Of a DNA stretch of 64,000 bases, positions 27,328-36,105 are shown in pieces. A program made the position numbers and the translations under genes. How positions within the stretch are numbered: the stretch's first letter is position 1; each line of letters opens with the position of its first letter. The stretch is from Cohnella abietis (GTDB taxonomy: Bacteria; Bacillota; Bacilli; Paenibacillales; Paenibacillaceae), in assembly GCF_004295585.1 (NCBI RefSeq), contig NZ_AP019400.1, positions 3,198,001-3,262,000 on the forward strand, given 5' to 3'. A model generated the notes under the pieces. It did no database searches. It was not told where the DNA came from and saw only the letters and a program-made list of their open reading frames with translations.

Positions 27328-28152
27328 ATGCTTCATTCACAAGATAATCAATTTGTGACAAGAAAATACTTCAGGTCCGGCAATATGAAACTCTCTTACC
27401 TTGACTTTGGTGGGGAGAGCTCACAAGTGTTACTCCTATTACACGGACATATGAATGATGCACGAACCTTTTCACAATTAGCGTTAAAATGGAAAGAAGA
27501 TTGGCGAGTGATTGGTCTAGATCAGCGTGGTCATGGTTGGAGTGAACACTCTTCTGAAGCAGATTACTCAAGAGAAAGCTACTTGGAAGATATCCTTAAC
27601 CTTATTCGCACTGAGCTGGGCGGACAAGCTGTAACGATACTGGGTCATTCTTTAGGCGGAATAAACGCATATCAGTTTGCTTCCCGTCACCCTGAATTTG
27701 TAAAGGCAGTTATTGTGGAAGACATCGGCGTAGAAATTCATTCTGACCTCTCTTTTGCGGAGAAGCTTCCCAACCGTTCTGATTCATTAGAAGAGCTGAG
27801 AGCATCACTTGAACGTATAGGAATTAAAGCCATCGATTATTTTGCGGAAAGTGTGTTTGAGGATGAAAAGGGCTGGGGGTTTCGTTCTGATCTCAAAGGG
27901 ATGAAAATTTCTGCACAAAACATAAGTGGGATTTGGTGGGAAGATTGGCTAACCTCGTCATGTCCTATTCTTCTTATTCAGGGTAAAAAAAGCTTCGTAT
28001 TAGACTCAAGCCAAGCTGAGCTCATGGCATCACGAAGACCAAATACAAAGCTTGTAGCTTTTGAACAATGTGGTCATGGTGTCCATTCCGATGACCCGAG
28101 TGGCTATTATCAGGTTGTAACGAATTTTCTTGATGAGCTGCAATTGAGATGA
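27328..28152 (+). CDS. alpha/beta hydrolase
   Basis: 274 residues of the alpha/beta-hydrolase fold: LLLHGHMNDARTF oxyanion region, nucleophile elbow GHSLGG (Ser near residue 108), acid in the strand PILLIQGKKSFVLD and the catalytic His in QCGHGVHSDDP. ACAAGGAGG precedes the ATG. Probably the gene controlled by the divergent WYL regulator. Substrate unknown. Confidence 0.87.
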   Translation: MLHSQDNQFVTRKYFRSGNMKLSYLDFGGESSQVLLLLHGHMNDARTFSQLALKWKEDWRVIGLDQRGHGWSEHSSEADYSRESYLEDILNLIRTELGGQAVTILGHSLGGINAYQFASRHPEFVKAVIVEDIGVEIHSDLSFAEKLPNRSDSLEELRASLERIGIKAIDYFAESVFEDEKGWGFRSDLKGMKISAQNISGIWWEDWLTSSCPILLIQGKKSFVLDSSQAELMASRRPNTKLVAFEQCGHGVHSDDPSGYYQVVTNFLDELQLR

Positions 28153-28184
28153 GTAAGGGGGTCAAATGAAAATGCACTGTGAGC

Positions 28185-28208
28185 AGCACTCCACACATGT
28201 GGAGTGCT
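28185..28208 (+). terminator. perfect hairpin after the hydrolase gene
   Basis: AGCACTCCACA pairs fully with TGTGGAGTGCT across two bases. No T run follows, so it may not be a classical terminator. Its 3' arm is the start of a sequence repeated at 30315. Confidence 0.4.
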
Positions 28209-28233
28209 TAATATTGATGGTACTGAAAGAATA
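28195..28233 (+). repeat. direct repeat copy flanking cassette 2 (left)
   Basis: ACATGTGGAGTGC followed by TAAT, ATGGTAC and GAAAGAATA recurs with small changes at 30315-30356, on the other side of the GntR/ABC cassette. Confidence 0.5.
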
Positions 28234-28342
28234 TTTGAGATGTGACAGTTTCGCTCAAGTGCTGTTTGAACCCTTTTTGTATGTATCTCTCATTTGATCA
28301 GTTCTCCTTATTATTCACTTGTTTAATTACCTAAGCAACCTC

Positions 28343-28966
28343 CTATAGGTCCTTTCTAGTAAACAGATTTACAGTTAAGTAATAGGAAGCAATGAAAAAC
28401 AGTAAGATACCGATCGGGATAAGAAATAGCGTTTGGTCACTACTAAAGCCTTGGTCGTTCATCATATTCATAAAAATAGCTGTAGGTTGCGCCAGAGCAA
28501 TTAGGATTATTAAAAATATGACATTTATAATGCCGGTTCCTTTTTTACTAAGTGTGTAAAAAAGCGGCATATAGATGGAAGTTAGAATAAGCAATATTCC
28601 TACTGGAACTAGTATGTCCATGACCGAATAGTCTGGCTTGTTTAGCTGTGGGACTGCTAATTTAACGAGCGAGTGAATCCCATAAGAAGCAAGAACTCCA
28701 AAAAGTGTATAAATGATGGCTGTTACGTATTTGGCTTGAACAATATTCTTGCGGCTAATCGGCAGCGTAACCAGAAAATTATGATTATTTTTTTTGATAT
28801 CTATCATTGTACCGAGACTTAGTGTAGCAAAGGCTGTATAGATACCCACAAGTTGAATAGACGAATCTATTTTCATAAAAGCGATGCTGAATACAGCAAG
28901 ATAAAGGAAAACCACTCCTAGTGAGCTTTTTAGAGCGATGAAGTCTTTACGAAGCAAGTTAAGCAT
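28343..28966 (-). CDS. ABC-2 type transporter permease
   Basis: 207 residues with about six membrane segments. The start MLNLLRKDFIALKSSLGVVF and the segment MIDIKKNNHNFLVTLPISRKNIVQAKYV mirror the cassette-1 permease. It overlaps the ATPase by eight bases, the same overlap length as in cassette 1. Last gene of this cassette. Confidence 0.78.
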   Translation of the reverse strand: MLNLLRKDFIALKSSLGVVFLYLAVFSIAFMKIDSSIQLVGIYTAFATLSLGTMIDIKKNNHNFLVTLPISRKNIVQAKYVTAIIYTLFGVLASYGIHSLVKLAVPQLNKPDYSVMDILVPVGILLILTSIYMPLFYTLSKKGTGIINVIFLIILIALAQPTAIFMNMMNDQGFSSDQTLFLIPIGILLFFIASYYLTVNLFTRKDL

Positions 28967-29825
28967 GAATTCGTCCTCCCTTGGCGGTGAAATATATAAT
29001 GTCTTCTAAGGATGGTTTGTCGAAAACAGCATAATTTCCAAACAACTGTAAGGCATCCTGCCTATTATCTACTAAGCCCTCAAAACCGACAGCAGTCTCA
29101 CGAATCCCGATAAATTTACTTCGAATATCCGAATCAAGCAGTTGTAAGTCACCTTTGACGATTGCGTATCTCTCCAATACTTCATCTTTTGATTCATTAA
29201 ATACGAGTTTTCCACGATTGATGAAAGTAATGTAGTCGGCAATACGATCCAAATCTGTTGTAATATGGGTCGAGAAAATAATGGAATTTCTCTCGTCCTG
29301 CATCATATCCGCAAGTAGATCGAGCAATTCCCTTCGAAATACAGGATCAAGTCCAGAGGTAGGCTCATCCATGATTAAGATTTCTGCCTCATGCGATAAG
29401 GCAATTGCAAGAGAAAACTTGATTTTCATCCCCTTGGATAATTCTTCGATCTTCTTCTTAGGGGACAACTCGAATTGTTCAAGATAGCGGTTAAACTTCT
29501 TTTCGTTCCACTTCTTATAGAACGGTGCGATCATCTTCTCCGTGTCACGAATCTTAAGATGTTCATAATAGTAGCATTCATCCGACACAATTCCGATGCG
29601 TTGTTTAATGTCAACTTCTTGTTTAGGCATATCGCAGCCTAGTATTTTCACGCTCCCTGAGTCTGGACGGACCATGCCGAGCATCATCTTGATCAAGGTA
29701 CTTTTACCAACACCGTTCGGACCAATGAGTCCGGTAATGTAGCCTTGTTTTACATCCAAAGATATATTATCGACTGTAAATTGGGAGTATGTTTTCGTTA
29801 GATTACGTAATTCGATTACATTCAT
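28959..29825 (-). CDS. ABC transporter ATP-binding protein
   Basis: 288 residues with Walker A GPNGVGKST, signature LSKGMKIKFSLAIALSHEAEILIMDEPTSGLDP, and H-loop FSTHIT. Clearly a paralogue of the ATPase at 3532-4386. It overlaps the GntR gene by four bases (ATGA). The pair of permease and ATPase probably exports or expels a compound; substrate unknown. Confidence 0.87.
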   Translation of the reverse strand: MNVIELRNLTKTYSQFTVDNISLDVKQGYITGLIGPNGVGKSTLIKMMLGMVRPDSGSVKILGCDMPKQEVDIKQRIGIVSDECYYYEHLKIRDTEKMIAPFYKKWNEKKFNRYLEQFELSPKKKIEELSKGMKIKFSLAIALSHEAEILIMDEPTSGLDPVFRRELLDLLADMMQDERNSIIFSTHITTDLDRIADYITFINRGKLVFNESKDEVLERYAIVKGDLQLLDSDIRSKFIGIRETAVGFEGLVDNRQDALQLFGNYAVFDKPSLEDIIYFTAKGGRIHA

Positions 29826-30205
29826 GTGTTCTGTTCCTCCTCGAAAAATAGTGTTATATGATCAATTAGATCTTGTTGATTCATGCTTAATTCCTTGCTT
29901 TCTCGAATGATTTCTATCATTTTCTCTTCTAATAGTTTCATGCGCTGCTCCCGTATAAAGTCTTTATTTGCTCCAGATACGAAACAACCCTTACCTACAA
30001 CAGAGTCGATTAGTTTCTCTTTCTCCAATTCTTCATATACACGCTTAGTTGTAATTACACTAACTTGTAAATCCTTGGCAAGCTGCCTGATGGAAGGAAG
30101 GATTTCACCTGCTTTCAATTCACCGCTCAAGATGCACTGTCTAATCTGGTTTATAATCTGCATGTATATCGGATCGCTCGATGCGTTGGATATAATAATT
30201 TTCAT
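29822..30205 (-). CDS. GntR-family regulator, YtrA type
   Basis: 127 residues: winged helix YMQIINQIRQCILSGELKAGEILPSIRQLAKDLQVSVITTKRVYEELEKEKLIDSVVGKGCFV and a short helical tail. It is the first gene of cassette 2, whereas its paralogue is last in cassette 1. The site at 30234-30259 directly upstream is its probable operator, giving autoregulation. Confidence 0.83.
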   Translation of the reverse strand: MKIIISNASSDPIYMQIINQIRQCILSGELKAGEILPSIRQLAKDLQVSVITTKRVYEELEKEKLIDSVVGKGCFVSGANKDFIREQRMKLLEEKMIEIIRESKELSMNQQDLIDHITLFFEEEQNT

Positions 30206-30233
30206 GTTCCATCACCTCGCCCCCGTCAATAGA

Positions 30234-30259
30234 GTGTCTATCGTATATATATAATATAC
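30234..30259 (-). promoter_or_regulatory. probable GntR operator, cassette 2
   Basis: The site shares GTGTCTAT, GTATAT and AATATAC with 4408-4433. A wider dyad, AGTGTCTA (30233-30240) with TACACACT (30257-30264), resembles the AGTGTA...TACACT type known for B. subtilis YtrA. Confidence 0.55.
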
Positions 30260-30314
30260 ACACTATTACTTTGTTCGTCAATTTTATAATTTTTTTATTG
30301 TTTGAAAAGACGAT

Positions 30315-30356
30315 ACATGTGGAGTGCATAATACTTATGGTACGAAATTGAAAGAA
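30315..30356 (+). repeat. direct repeat copy flanking cassette 2 (right)
   Basis: Second copy of the sequence at 28195-28233, same orientation, with a few substitutions and a short insertion (GAAATT) before GAAAGAATA. Confidence 0.5.
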
Positions 30357-30448
30357 TAAGAAGTGAACATATATGTTAGTTAAACAATCTATACATCAAG
30401 GTACTTCAAGAACTAACATTGATATAGTAATAAAAAAACGGAGGAATA

Positions 30449-30541
30449 GTGGCCCAAAGCAAAGGAATATCTGATTGGTATCTCACCTATAAAACAAGAG
30501 TATGTAAGGTTGAAAGGGATTATGGATTTGAAAAGGTCTAG
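30449..30541 (+). CDS. possible 30-residue small ORF
   Basis: GTG start with GGAGG four bases upstream; the peptide contains SDWYLTYKTRVCKVERDYGF. It could be a true small protein or the remnant of a larger gene. It matches no family I can name. Confidence 0.2.
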   Translation: MAQSKGISDWYLTYKTRVCKVERDYGFEKV

Positions 30542-30571
30542 ATTAATCGGTATTCGTCAACATATGTCTAA

Positions 30572-30598
30572 TGTCACAAAACGCCCCCTTATCTCGTT
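30572..30598 (+). promoter_or_regulatory. ECF41-type promoter
   Basis: TGTCACA at 30572-30578, a 16-base spacer and CGTT at 30595-30598. The published ECF41 promoter is TGTCACA-n16-CGTC, so this differs by one base. It lies 33 bases before the oxidoreductase start, and the ECF41-type sigma gene is the next gene downstream. Confidence 0.6.
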
Positions 30599-30630
30599 TT
30601 ATTAGCAAAACAAAATAAGGAGTGGTTGCA

Positions 30631-31815
30631 ATGAAAGAATTGATATGTATCATCGTTGGCGGAGGATATGCGGGCATTAATACGGTTAATGCGATTCGAA
30701 AAACGTTTAAGGGTGATGCAAGCCAGCGTCCGCTTCGACTTATTCTAATCGACAAGAATCCCTATCACTTTCGCAAAGTTTTGCTTTTTAAGCCTGCGGC
30801 TGGAAACGAAGATATAATTGTCCCACTGACAAGGTTGTTTCCCGAGGGGGTTGAAATCGTTCAGGCTACCGTAACCAAAATCGAATCAGAGAAGAGAAGG
30901 CTGCTTTATCAGGATGCCGAAGGAAATGAGAATTCGATGAAATATGACATTCTCGTTTTGACGGTAGGCAGCGTCGTACGGCAACCCGACCTTGATCAGG
31001 GGGGAGTGGCATTGGCGAGCTTGGATGCCGCGTGGAAGATCAGAGAGGCGTGGCGCACGAATATGCAAAAAGCCGTTAAGGAAACAAACGCGAAAGAGCG
31101 TCAGAGATTAATGACCATTGCCGTTGCGGGAGCAGGCATAAGCGGCATCGAGACATCTGCCGAACTGGCTCATTTCGTTCGAGAAGATGCACAGCAATTG
31201 GGACTTGACCCGAGTGCTGTAAGGATAAAATTATTTAACGCGAATAATAGGCTGTTCCCGGATGGCCCGGCCAAGGTAGGGCTTAAACTGGAACGTTCAC
31301 TTGAAGCTTGCGGAGTAACCGTCTTACAAGGGAGCAGAGTATTACAGGAGAAAGAGGGAACGCTTACCTTATCTAGCGGAGAAACGATGTCCGTCGGTCT
31401 ATGTGTTTGGACGCTGGGGCTGTTACCCAATCCAATGCTGAGAAACATCGGGTTACCGGTCACTCCGGAAGGATACGTGATCGTAGATGCAAGTTATCGT
31501 GTTCAGGGTGCTCAGGGTGTATACAGTATCGGCGACTGCGCCCGAATCGTAGACCCTGCTAGCGGACGGGCGGACGGGAAGACGTGTAAGGAAGCGACTG
31601 CTCAAGCGGCAAGGCTTGGAAAGATTTTGTCGGCGGATATTGAAGGGCGCTCTGCCCCTTCGCATAAGGGGTTTATAGACTTTTTCTGCTTTGGCTTAGG
31701 TCCGGGGCATGGAATGGCATGGACACGTATATGGGGGGTAGATATTATTTTTACGGGAAAGCTGGGTTGGCGACTGAGAAAATTCACATGGGATTCGGCA
31801 AGCCTGTTAAAATAA
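30631..31815 (+). CDS. NDH-2-like FAD-dependent oxidoreductase
   Basis: 394 residues from the ATG with AAGGAG 8 bases upstream. Two dinucleotide-binding motifs: GGGYAG near the N-terminus for FAD and AVAGAGISGIETSAEL near residues 170-185 for NAD(P)H. VYSIGDCAR near residue 295 binds the FAD ribityl chain. Family members pass electrons from NADH to quinone at the membrane. It lies 39 bases before an ECF41-type sigma gene, whose usual neighbours are oxidoreductases, carboxymuconolactone decarboxylases and epimerases. Confidence 0.85.
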   Translation: MKELICIIVGGGYAGINTVNAIRKTFKGDASQRPLRLILIDKNPYHFRKVLLFKPAAGNEDIIVPLTRLFPEGVEIVQATVTKIESEKRRLLYQDAEGNENSMKYDILVLTVGSVVRQPDLDQGGVALASLDAAWKIREAWRTNMQKAVKETNAKERQRLMTIAVAGAGISGIETSAELAHFVREDAQQLGLDPSAVRIKLFNANNRLFPDGPAKVGLKLERSLEACGVTVLQGSRVLQEKEGTLTLSSGETMSVGLCVWTLGLLPNPMLRNIGLPVTPEGYVIVDASYRVQGAQGVYSIGDCARIVDPASGRADGKTCKEATAQAARLGKILSADIEGRSAPSHKGFIDFFCFGLGPGHGMAWTRIWGVDIIFTGKLGWRLRKFTWDSASLLK

Positions 31816-31854
31816 TGTAAATAGAGGATTAGAGGATAAGGATGGAAGTGTAAG

Positions 31855-32718
31855 ATGCAAGAGTTATATGAGCAATATAAAGGGCTGCTGTTTACGCTTG
31901 CCTACCAGCTGACCGGGTCGGCCTCCGATGCGGAGGATGTTGTCCAGGACGTATTCCTGAAGATAAATGACGTAGATCTGGCGCGTTTGGTTGAACCGAA
32001 AGCATATTTGTGCAAAATGGTGACTAATCGCTGTCGGGATTTATTCAAATCGGCTCGTAAACGGCGTGAACTGTATTTCGGACAATGGCTTCCTGAGCCC
32101 ATTCTTACTCCCAATGATGAAACGTTTGAAGCGGTTGTTCGTGACGAGCTGTTGTCTTATGCTATGCTCGTGTTGCTTGAAAGGTTATCCCATACGGAAC
32201 GGGCGGTGTTCGTGCTACGTGAAGCGCTCGGCTTTGAATATTCAGATATTGCTGAGCTTGTTGACAAAAGTGAAGCAAATTGCCGCAAACTGTTCAGTCG
32301 TGCGAGAGGAAAGATGGGGATAACCCTCGATGAGCAGGTTCACTCAGAAGCGGCGAGCGAAGAGTGGGTCCGTCGATTCCTGAAGGCTCTCGAACTGGGA
32401 AACGTGGACACGGTTGTATCCATACTCGCCGAAGATGTCGTGTTGGTCTCTGATGGAGGGGGCAAAGCGTTCGCCGCCGTCCATCCTATTGAATCGCGCG
32501 ATCTCGTCGCACGGTTCCTTCTAGGTCTAATACGTAAGGCCCCTCATTACGAAGGTGGTATGCATGTCGAGATGACGGATATAAATGGTCAAACAGGGCT
32601 TATTGTCCGTTCAGGCGAGCACATCGAAGTTGTTGTACTGATACACGTTGAGAAAAATGCGATTTGCAATCTGTACTTTGTTAGGAATCCGGATAAGCTG
32701 AGGCTCTTATTGAAATGA
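31855..32718 (+). CDS. ECF41-type sigma factor with SnoaL-like C-terminal domain
   Basis: 287 residues. Sigma region 2 (YQLTGSASDAEDVVQDVFLKI) and region 4 (LSHTERAVFVLREALGFEYSDIAELVDKSEANCRKLFSRARGKM) are followed by a SnoaL-like domain. Group hallmarks are all present: WLPEP in the linker, SDGGGK in the C-terminal domain and NPDKL near the end. In this group the fused C-terminal domain replaces a separate anti-sigma and tunes activity. Likely target: the promoter at 30572. Confidence 0.92.
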   Translation: MQELYEQYKGLLFTLAYQLTGSASDAEDVVQDVFLKINDVDLARLVEPKAYLCKMVTNRCRDLFKSARKRRELYFGQWLPEPILTPNDETFEAVVRDELLSYAMLVLLERLSHTERAVFVLREALGFEYSDIAELVDKSEANCRKLFSRARGKMGITLDEQVHSEAASEEWVRRFLKALELGNVDTVVSILAEDVVLVSDGGGKAFAAVHPIESRDLVARFLLGLIRKAPHYEGGMHVEMTDINGQTGLIVRSGEHIEVVVLIHVEKNAICNLYFVRNPDKLRLLLK

Positions 32719-32742
32719 AAAAGAGAATTCGAAAAAGATATA

Positions 32743-32779
32743 CCAAAATAGACCGCCTTATATATGGCGGTTCTTTTGG
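32743..32779. terminator. terminator hairpin
   Basis: CCAAAATAGACCGCC pairs with TGGCGGTTCTTTTGG (one unpaired base) around a short loop, behind the ECF41 gene. Confidence 0.65.
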
Positions 32780-32905
32780 GTTAGATATAAGGAGTTATCG
32801 AGAAACGAAAGCTTTAGCAAAAAACATGTCGTGAAACATACGCTTGACATAGCAAATATGTCCTATTTTGAAAATATCGCGTTCGAGTGATTTGTGCATT
32901 ATCTT

Positions 32906-34525
32906 TTATGACCAAAGCCGAGTGAAATGATTTAGCGTATAACTGCTTGTCCAAGCGTCGTCTGAATTCCAATGGGAACTAAGAAAATGTACGCTTCCGT
33001 TTTTTACAGCAGGCAGAGTGCTCCAACCAGGCAAGCTTTGCAAAGCCTTTTTGGCAGACCGCATGTTATTAGATGGTCGGACTAAAATAAATAATCGATC
33101 CCCTAAAGCGTATTGATCGATAATATTCGGATCAATGTGGATATAATAGTCTCCGTGATTTGGCCGAATGTGCTGTATGCGCTCATCCCTTTTAAAGCCC
33201 ATCGGATGATAAATAATTCGTAGTAATCCTCTATTGCGATGCATTAGATACAGCTCTCTATTAGAGTCATAGAAGAGGACAACCGCTGTTTCCTTTTCGG
33301 ACTTTCTAGTCTGAAGCTCTCTCCATATCAGCTCGCATCTTATGTCATATTCTTCTATCCATTTCTTGGTTGTATCGTATACGCCAAGAATTTCACCGAG
33401 CTTTCTTAGCCGATTATGCATCGAAGCATACTCATTCAAGCCAACGGTTGGTGCAATTTCACTGACCTGAGGGGATTGCTCACAGGCATAACGACTCAGT
33501 AGCACGAGATCCGGGTTAAGTTCACGTACTTTCTCCAAATTGACTGGAAAACCAATATCCTGTGTTCGCTCCAACTGATGGATGACAGGTTCATAGTTGT
33601 AGAACCGCAAGCTTGCTCCGATAGGAGCAATCCCCAATGCAAGCAAGTCGCCTAACGTGCTTGCATCGTCATACACGATACGTTTGGCTGACGAAGGGAC
33701 GAGCTGGGTTATTCCACGCCAGTCCTTAACCTGCTGCTGATGATTTTGTATGCGTGTATATTGCCCAGGAGACATGCCCATTAATTGCTTGAATCGACGG
33801 TTAAAATATTGCTCGTCATCATAACCGACTTTTTGGGCAACCTCCCATATCCGTTCATTCGTACTGCTTAAAAGTCTCTTTGCTTCTTCCATTCGCAAAT
33901 GAGTAATATAGCTGCTTGGGTTGCAGCCAGTCAATTGTTTGAAGCTACGTAGATATTGCCATCGTGGAAGCTGTGCCCTATCAGCTAACTGCTGTACACT
34001 GACATTCATGGAATAGCTATTGTGCAAAAAATGCAGGGTTTCTTCTACTGCATGGTTTGGGTCAAAGCATACTTGCTGTTCCTCAAGTGTTCGTTGTTCT
34101 ACTAAAAGAGTAAGCAGGTATAAAAAATGCTGCTGCTTATGCAACTGAAGCAACACATCCTGCTCATCTGGCTTATGAGCAATGCTTTCTGTGCATTTAA
34201 TAAGATTTGACAGCGGTAAATAAGTTTTTCCTGTAATTGACTTTATGAGCTGATCAGTTGCCCCCAAACTTTTCTGCTGCTCTATCGAAATAAAGGTTAA
34301 CAAATAAAGCCTGCTGGATATATGCACCTTCAAGCTACAGAGGTGATTCGGTAGAAGAAGTGTACAAGTTCCAGCCTCAGCTATACTATTATGCTGCTGG
34401 AATTGCATGCTCAGCCTTCCTTGAATGACAATAAGCAAACGATAATTGTCTGAACTACTCAGCTCAAGCGAATCCTCACCGCTGTAGGTTTGGGTAAGCA
34501 CATCGGTTAACACAAGCGAGAACAT
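32906..34525 (-). CDS. AraC-family regulator fused to siderophore-binding domain (Btr-like)
   Basis: 539 residues from the ATG with GGCAGGTGG before it. N-terminal cupin-like part about 1-140, two AraC helix-turn-helix units about 165-255 (MNVSVQQLADRAQLPRWQYLRSFKQLTG; IWEVAQKVGYDDEQYFNRRFKQLMGMSPGQY), then a periplasmic-binding-protein-like domain (KRIVYDDASTLGDLLALGIAPIGA; LNPDLVLLSRY) to the end. B. subtilis Btr has the same order and activates siderophore uptake when it binds the siderophore inside the cell. Upstream of, and on the same strand direction as, the paired binding-protein gene region. Confidence 0.88.
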   Translation of the reverse strand: MFSLVLTDVLTQTYSGEDSLELSSSDNYRLLIVIQGRLSMQFQQHNSIAEAGTCTLLLPNHLCSLKVHISSRLYLLTFISIEQQKSLGATDQLIKSITGKTYLPLSNLIKCTESIAHKPDEQDVLLQLHKQQHFLYLLTLLVEQRTLEEQQVCFDPNHAVEETLHFLHNSYSMNVSVQQLADRAQLPRWQYLRSFKQLTGCNPSSYITHLRMEEAKRLLSSTNERIWEVAQKVGYDDEQYFNRRFKQLMGMSPGQYTRIQNHQQQVKDWRGITQLVPSSAKRIVYDDASTLGDLLALGIAPIGASLRFYNYEPVIHQLERTQDIGFPVNLEKVRELNPDLVLLSRYACEQSPQVSEIAPTVGLNEYASMHNRLRKLGEILGVYDTTKKWIEEYDIRCELIWRELQTRKSEKETAVVLFYDSNRELYLMHRNRGLLRIIYHPMGFKRDERIQHIRPNHGDYYIHIDPNIIDQYALGDRLFILVRPSNNMRSAKKALQSLPGWSTLPAVKNGSVHFLSSHWNSDDAWTSSYTLNHFTRLWS

Positions 34526-34587
34526 GTTGCCACCTGCCATGTAATTGTGATTTTATTACTATAGTGAAAGAGGCTTCAACTTCTAAT

Positions 34588-34615
34588 AGCCACCTCCAAG
34601 AAAATGAAAGTGGCT
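34588..34615 (-). terminator. hairpin after the siderophore-binding gene
   Basis: AGCCAC and GTGGCT form a short stem between the two minus-strand genes. Read on the minus strand it follows the binding-protein stop. Confidence 0.35.
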
Positions 34616-34639
34616 TACAATAGTGTTGTAATTTTTTAT

Positions 34640-35647
34640 TTATTTGAACATTTCAGTTTCTAATATTTTGGGGAAAGTCTCAATCAGCTTTCGAGTAGTA
34701 ACTACGTCACTATCATTGTATTCAAGAGGAATATAATGGACTTTTCCATTTTTGACAGGCTCCAGGTTTTGAAACAAACTGCTTTCCCGTAACTGCTTAA
34801 AGCCTTCCTTGGCTTCAACGTTGTTGTCGTAAAGAATAAACAGGTTGTCTGCAATCAAGGAACTATGCATCTCTTCCTCAGTTATTTGAATATACGGAAG
34901 GCTGGTTGTCGGATTTAGTGAAGCTACTTTCTCAGACATTTTGTAGCCAAGAGGGTGATTAATAAGATCGAACAAAGCAAAATTTTTCATAAGATACATT
35001 TCTTTGTTCCAGTAGTACACGACGACAGCGGCAGTCTCATTATCTGCAATTTTTCCCTGCTCTCGCAACGATTTAAACATCTTCTCCGTTTTTTCCTCAA
35101 GATCATTAATGATGCTTTGGGCCTCTTTTTCCTTGCCGACCACTTTACTAATCGCCGTAAGGCGATCCTTGAGGGGCAAGTACTCATCAAAGTTAGCGAC
35201 ATGTGCGATTTTGCTCAACATATTGTATTCGTCAGCTTGCGTCTCATAACCCAGAATTATCAAATCAGGGGATAAGCTCAGAACCGTTTCAAGGTTGGTG
35301 GGCATTCCGATATCTGGCGCCTGCTTGCTTAAATGATCATGGATTGGCTTTAAGATTGAGGACTTTTGAAAATAGCGATGAGGATAACCTACTGGTTCAA
35401 AGCCTAATTCCTGCAAATCAATGATAGCCCCTGAGCCTGCAGCAACAACAACTCTTTGTGGATTTGCAGGGATTGTAACCTCGCGACCTGTAAAATCAGT
35501 GTACTTTTTCGTCACTGTTTCAGTTTCATTGGCAGAGTTTGAACCTTTCTCAGTAGATGCTATTGTATTGCTCTGTGCCTGAGACCCACAAGCACAAAGC
35601 AGGACGATGCATAGTAATAAAACAAAGGACGATAAATAGTTTTTCAT
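34640..35647 (-). CDS. iron-siderophore ABC transporter substrate-binding lipoprotein
   Basis: 335 residues. Signal peptide with lipobox LLCAC (lipidated Cys20), then the FecB/FhuD-type fold: FTGREVTIPANPQRVVVAAGSGAIIDLQELGFEPVGYP, LSPDLIILGYETQ, IADNLFILYD. It binds ferric siderophore outside the cell. No permease or ATPase gene is nearby, so it must use a transporter encoded elsewhere. A Fur box lies just upstream and a Btr-like regulator gene follows. Confidence 0.9.
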   Translation of the reverse strand: MKNYLSSFVLLLCIVLLCACGSQAQSNTIASTEKGSNSANETETVTKKYTDFTGREVTIPANPQRVVVAAGSGAIIDLQELGFEPVGYPHRYFQKSSILKPIHDHLSKQAPDIGMPTNLETVLSLSPDLIILGYETQADEYNMLSKIAHVANFDEYLPLKDRLTAISKVVGKEKEAQSIINDLEEKTEKMFKSLREQGKIADNETAAVVVYYWNKEMYLMKNFALFDLINHPLGYKMSEKVASLNPTTSLPYIQITEEEMHSSLIADNLFILYDNNVEAKEGFKQLRESSLFQNLEPVKNGKVHYIPLEYNDSDVVTTRKLIETFPKILETEMFK

Positions 35648-35675
35648 TCCTAGCCTCCTATTTCAAATGTTAAAA

Positions 35676-35698
35676 TTGATAACGATATTCATTATCAA
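35676..35698 (-). promoter_or_regulatory. Fur box
   Basis: Dyad TTGATAA-n9-TTATCAA containing GATAACGATATTCATTATC, which matches the 19-base Fur consensus type (GATAATGATAATCATTATC) with a few changes. It lies about 30 bases before the lipoprotein start, so iron repression is likely. Confidence 0.75.
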
Positions 35699-35821
35699 TT
35701 GATAGTTTGAGAATAGCACATATCAAAATTAGCAACAATGGATTTTTGATAGGATTTTTGTACAGGCGTACCCTCGTCGCACATGGGTTCTTGTAAACAC
35801 CATACATAAATAATAGTATAG

Positions 35822-36061
35822 GATTTAGGCGGTACATTCGAGCTTGTACATCTTGAACATAAGAACGGCAAGGAAATAAATATTGTATTACATAAAGCCA
35901 CTAATAATGGGGAATATAAATATGTAGTATCTGAAAATGGTGTAGACCGCCCATTAATCCAAGGTGCAAAAAACTATTTTAATAAAACGGACGAGTACAT
36001 TACGATCACGAGAGAAAAGGTTTTACATGATAAAATTAAACAAGCTCTAAAGGCGAAATAA
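35822..36061 (+). pseudogene. 3' fragment of an unknown gene
   Basis: 79 codons open up to a TAA, starting right behind an in-frame TAG and with no start codon or ribosome site. The peptide (FELVHLEHKNGKEINIVLHKATNNGEYKYVV ... ITREKVLHDKIKQALKAK in parts) has protein-like composition. I do not recognise the family. It looks like the end of a gene that lost its 5' part. Confidence 0.35.
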
Positions 36062-36105
36062 ACCCAATGTATATTCGGGAGTCATTAAAGAGAGTGAGAG
36101 TGCAA

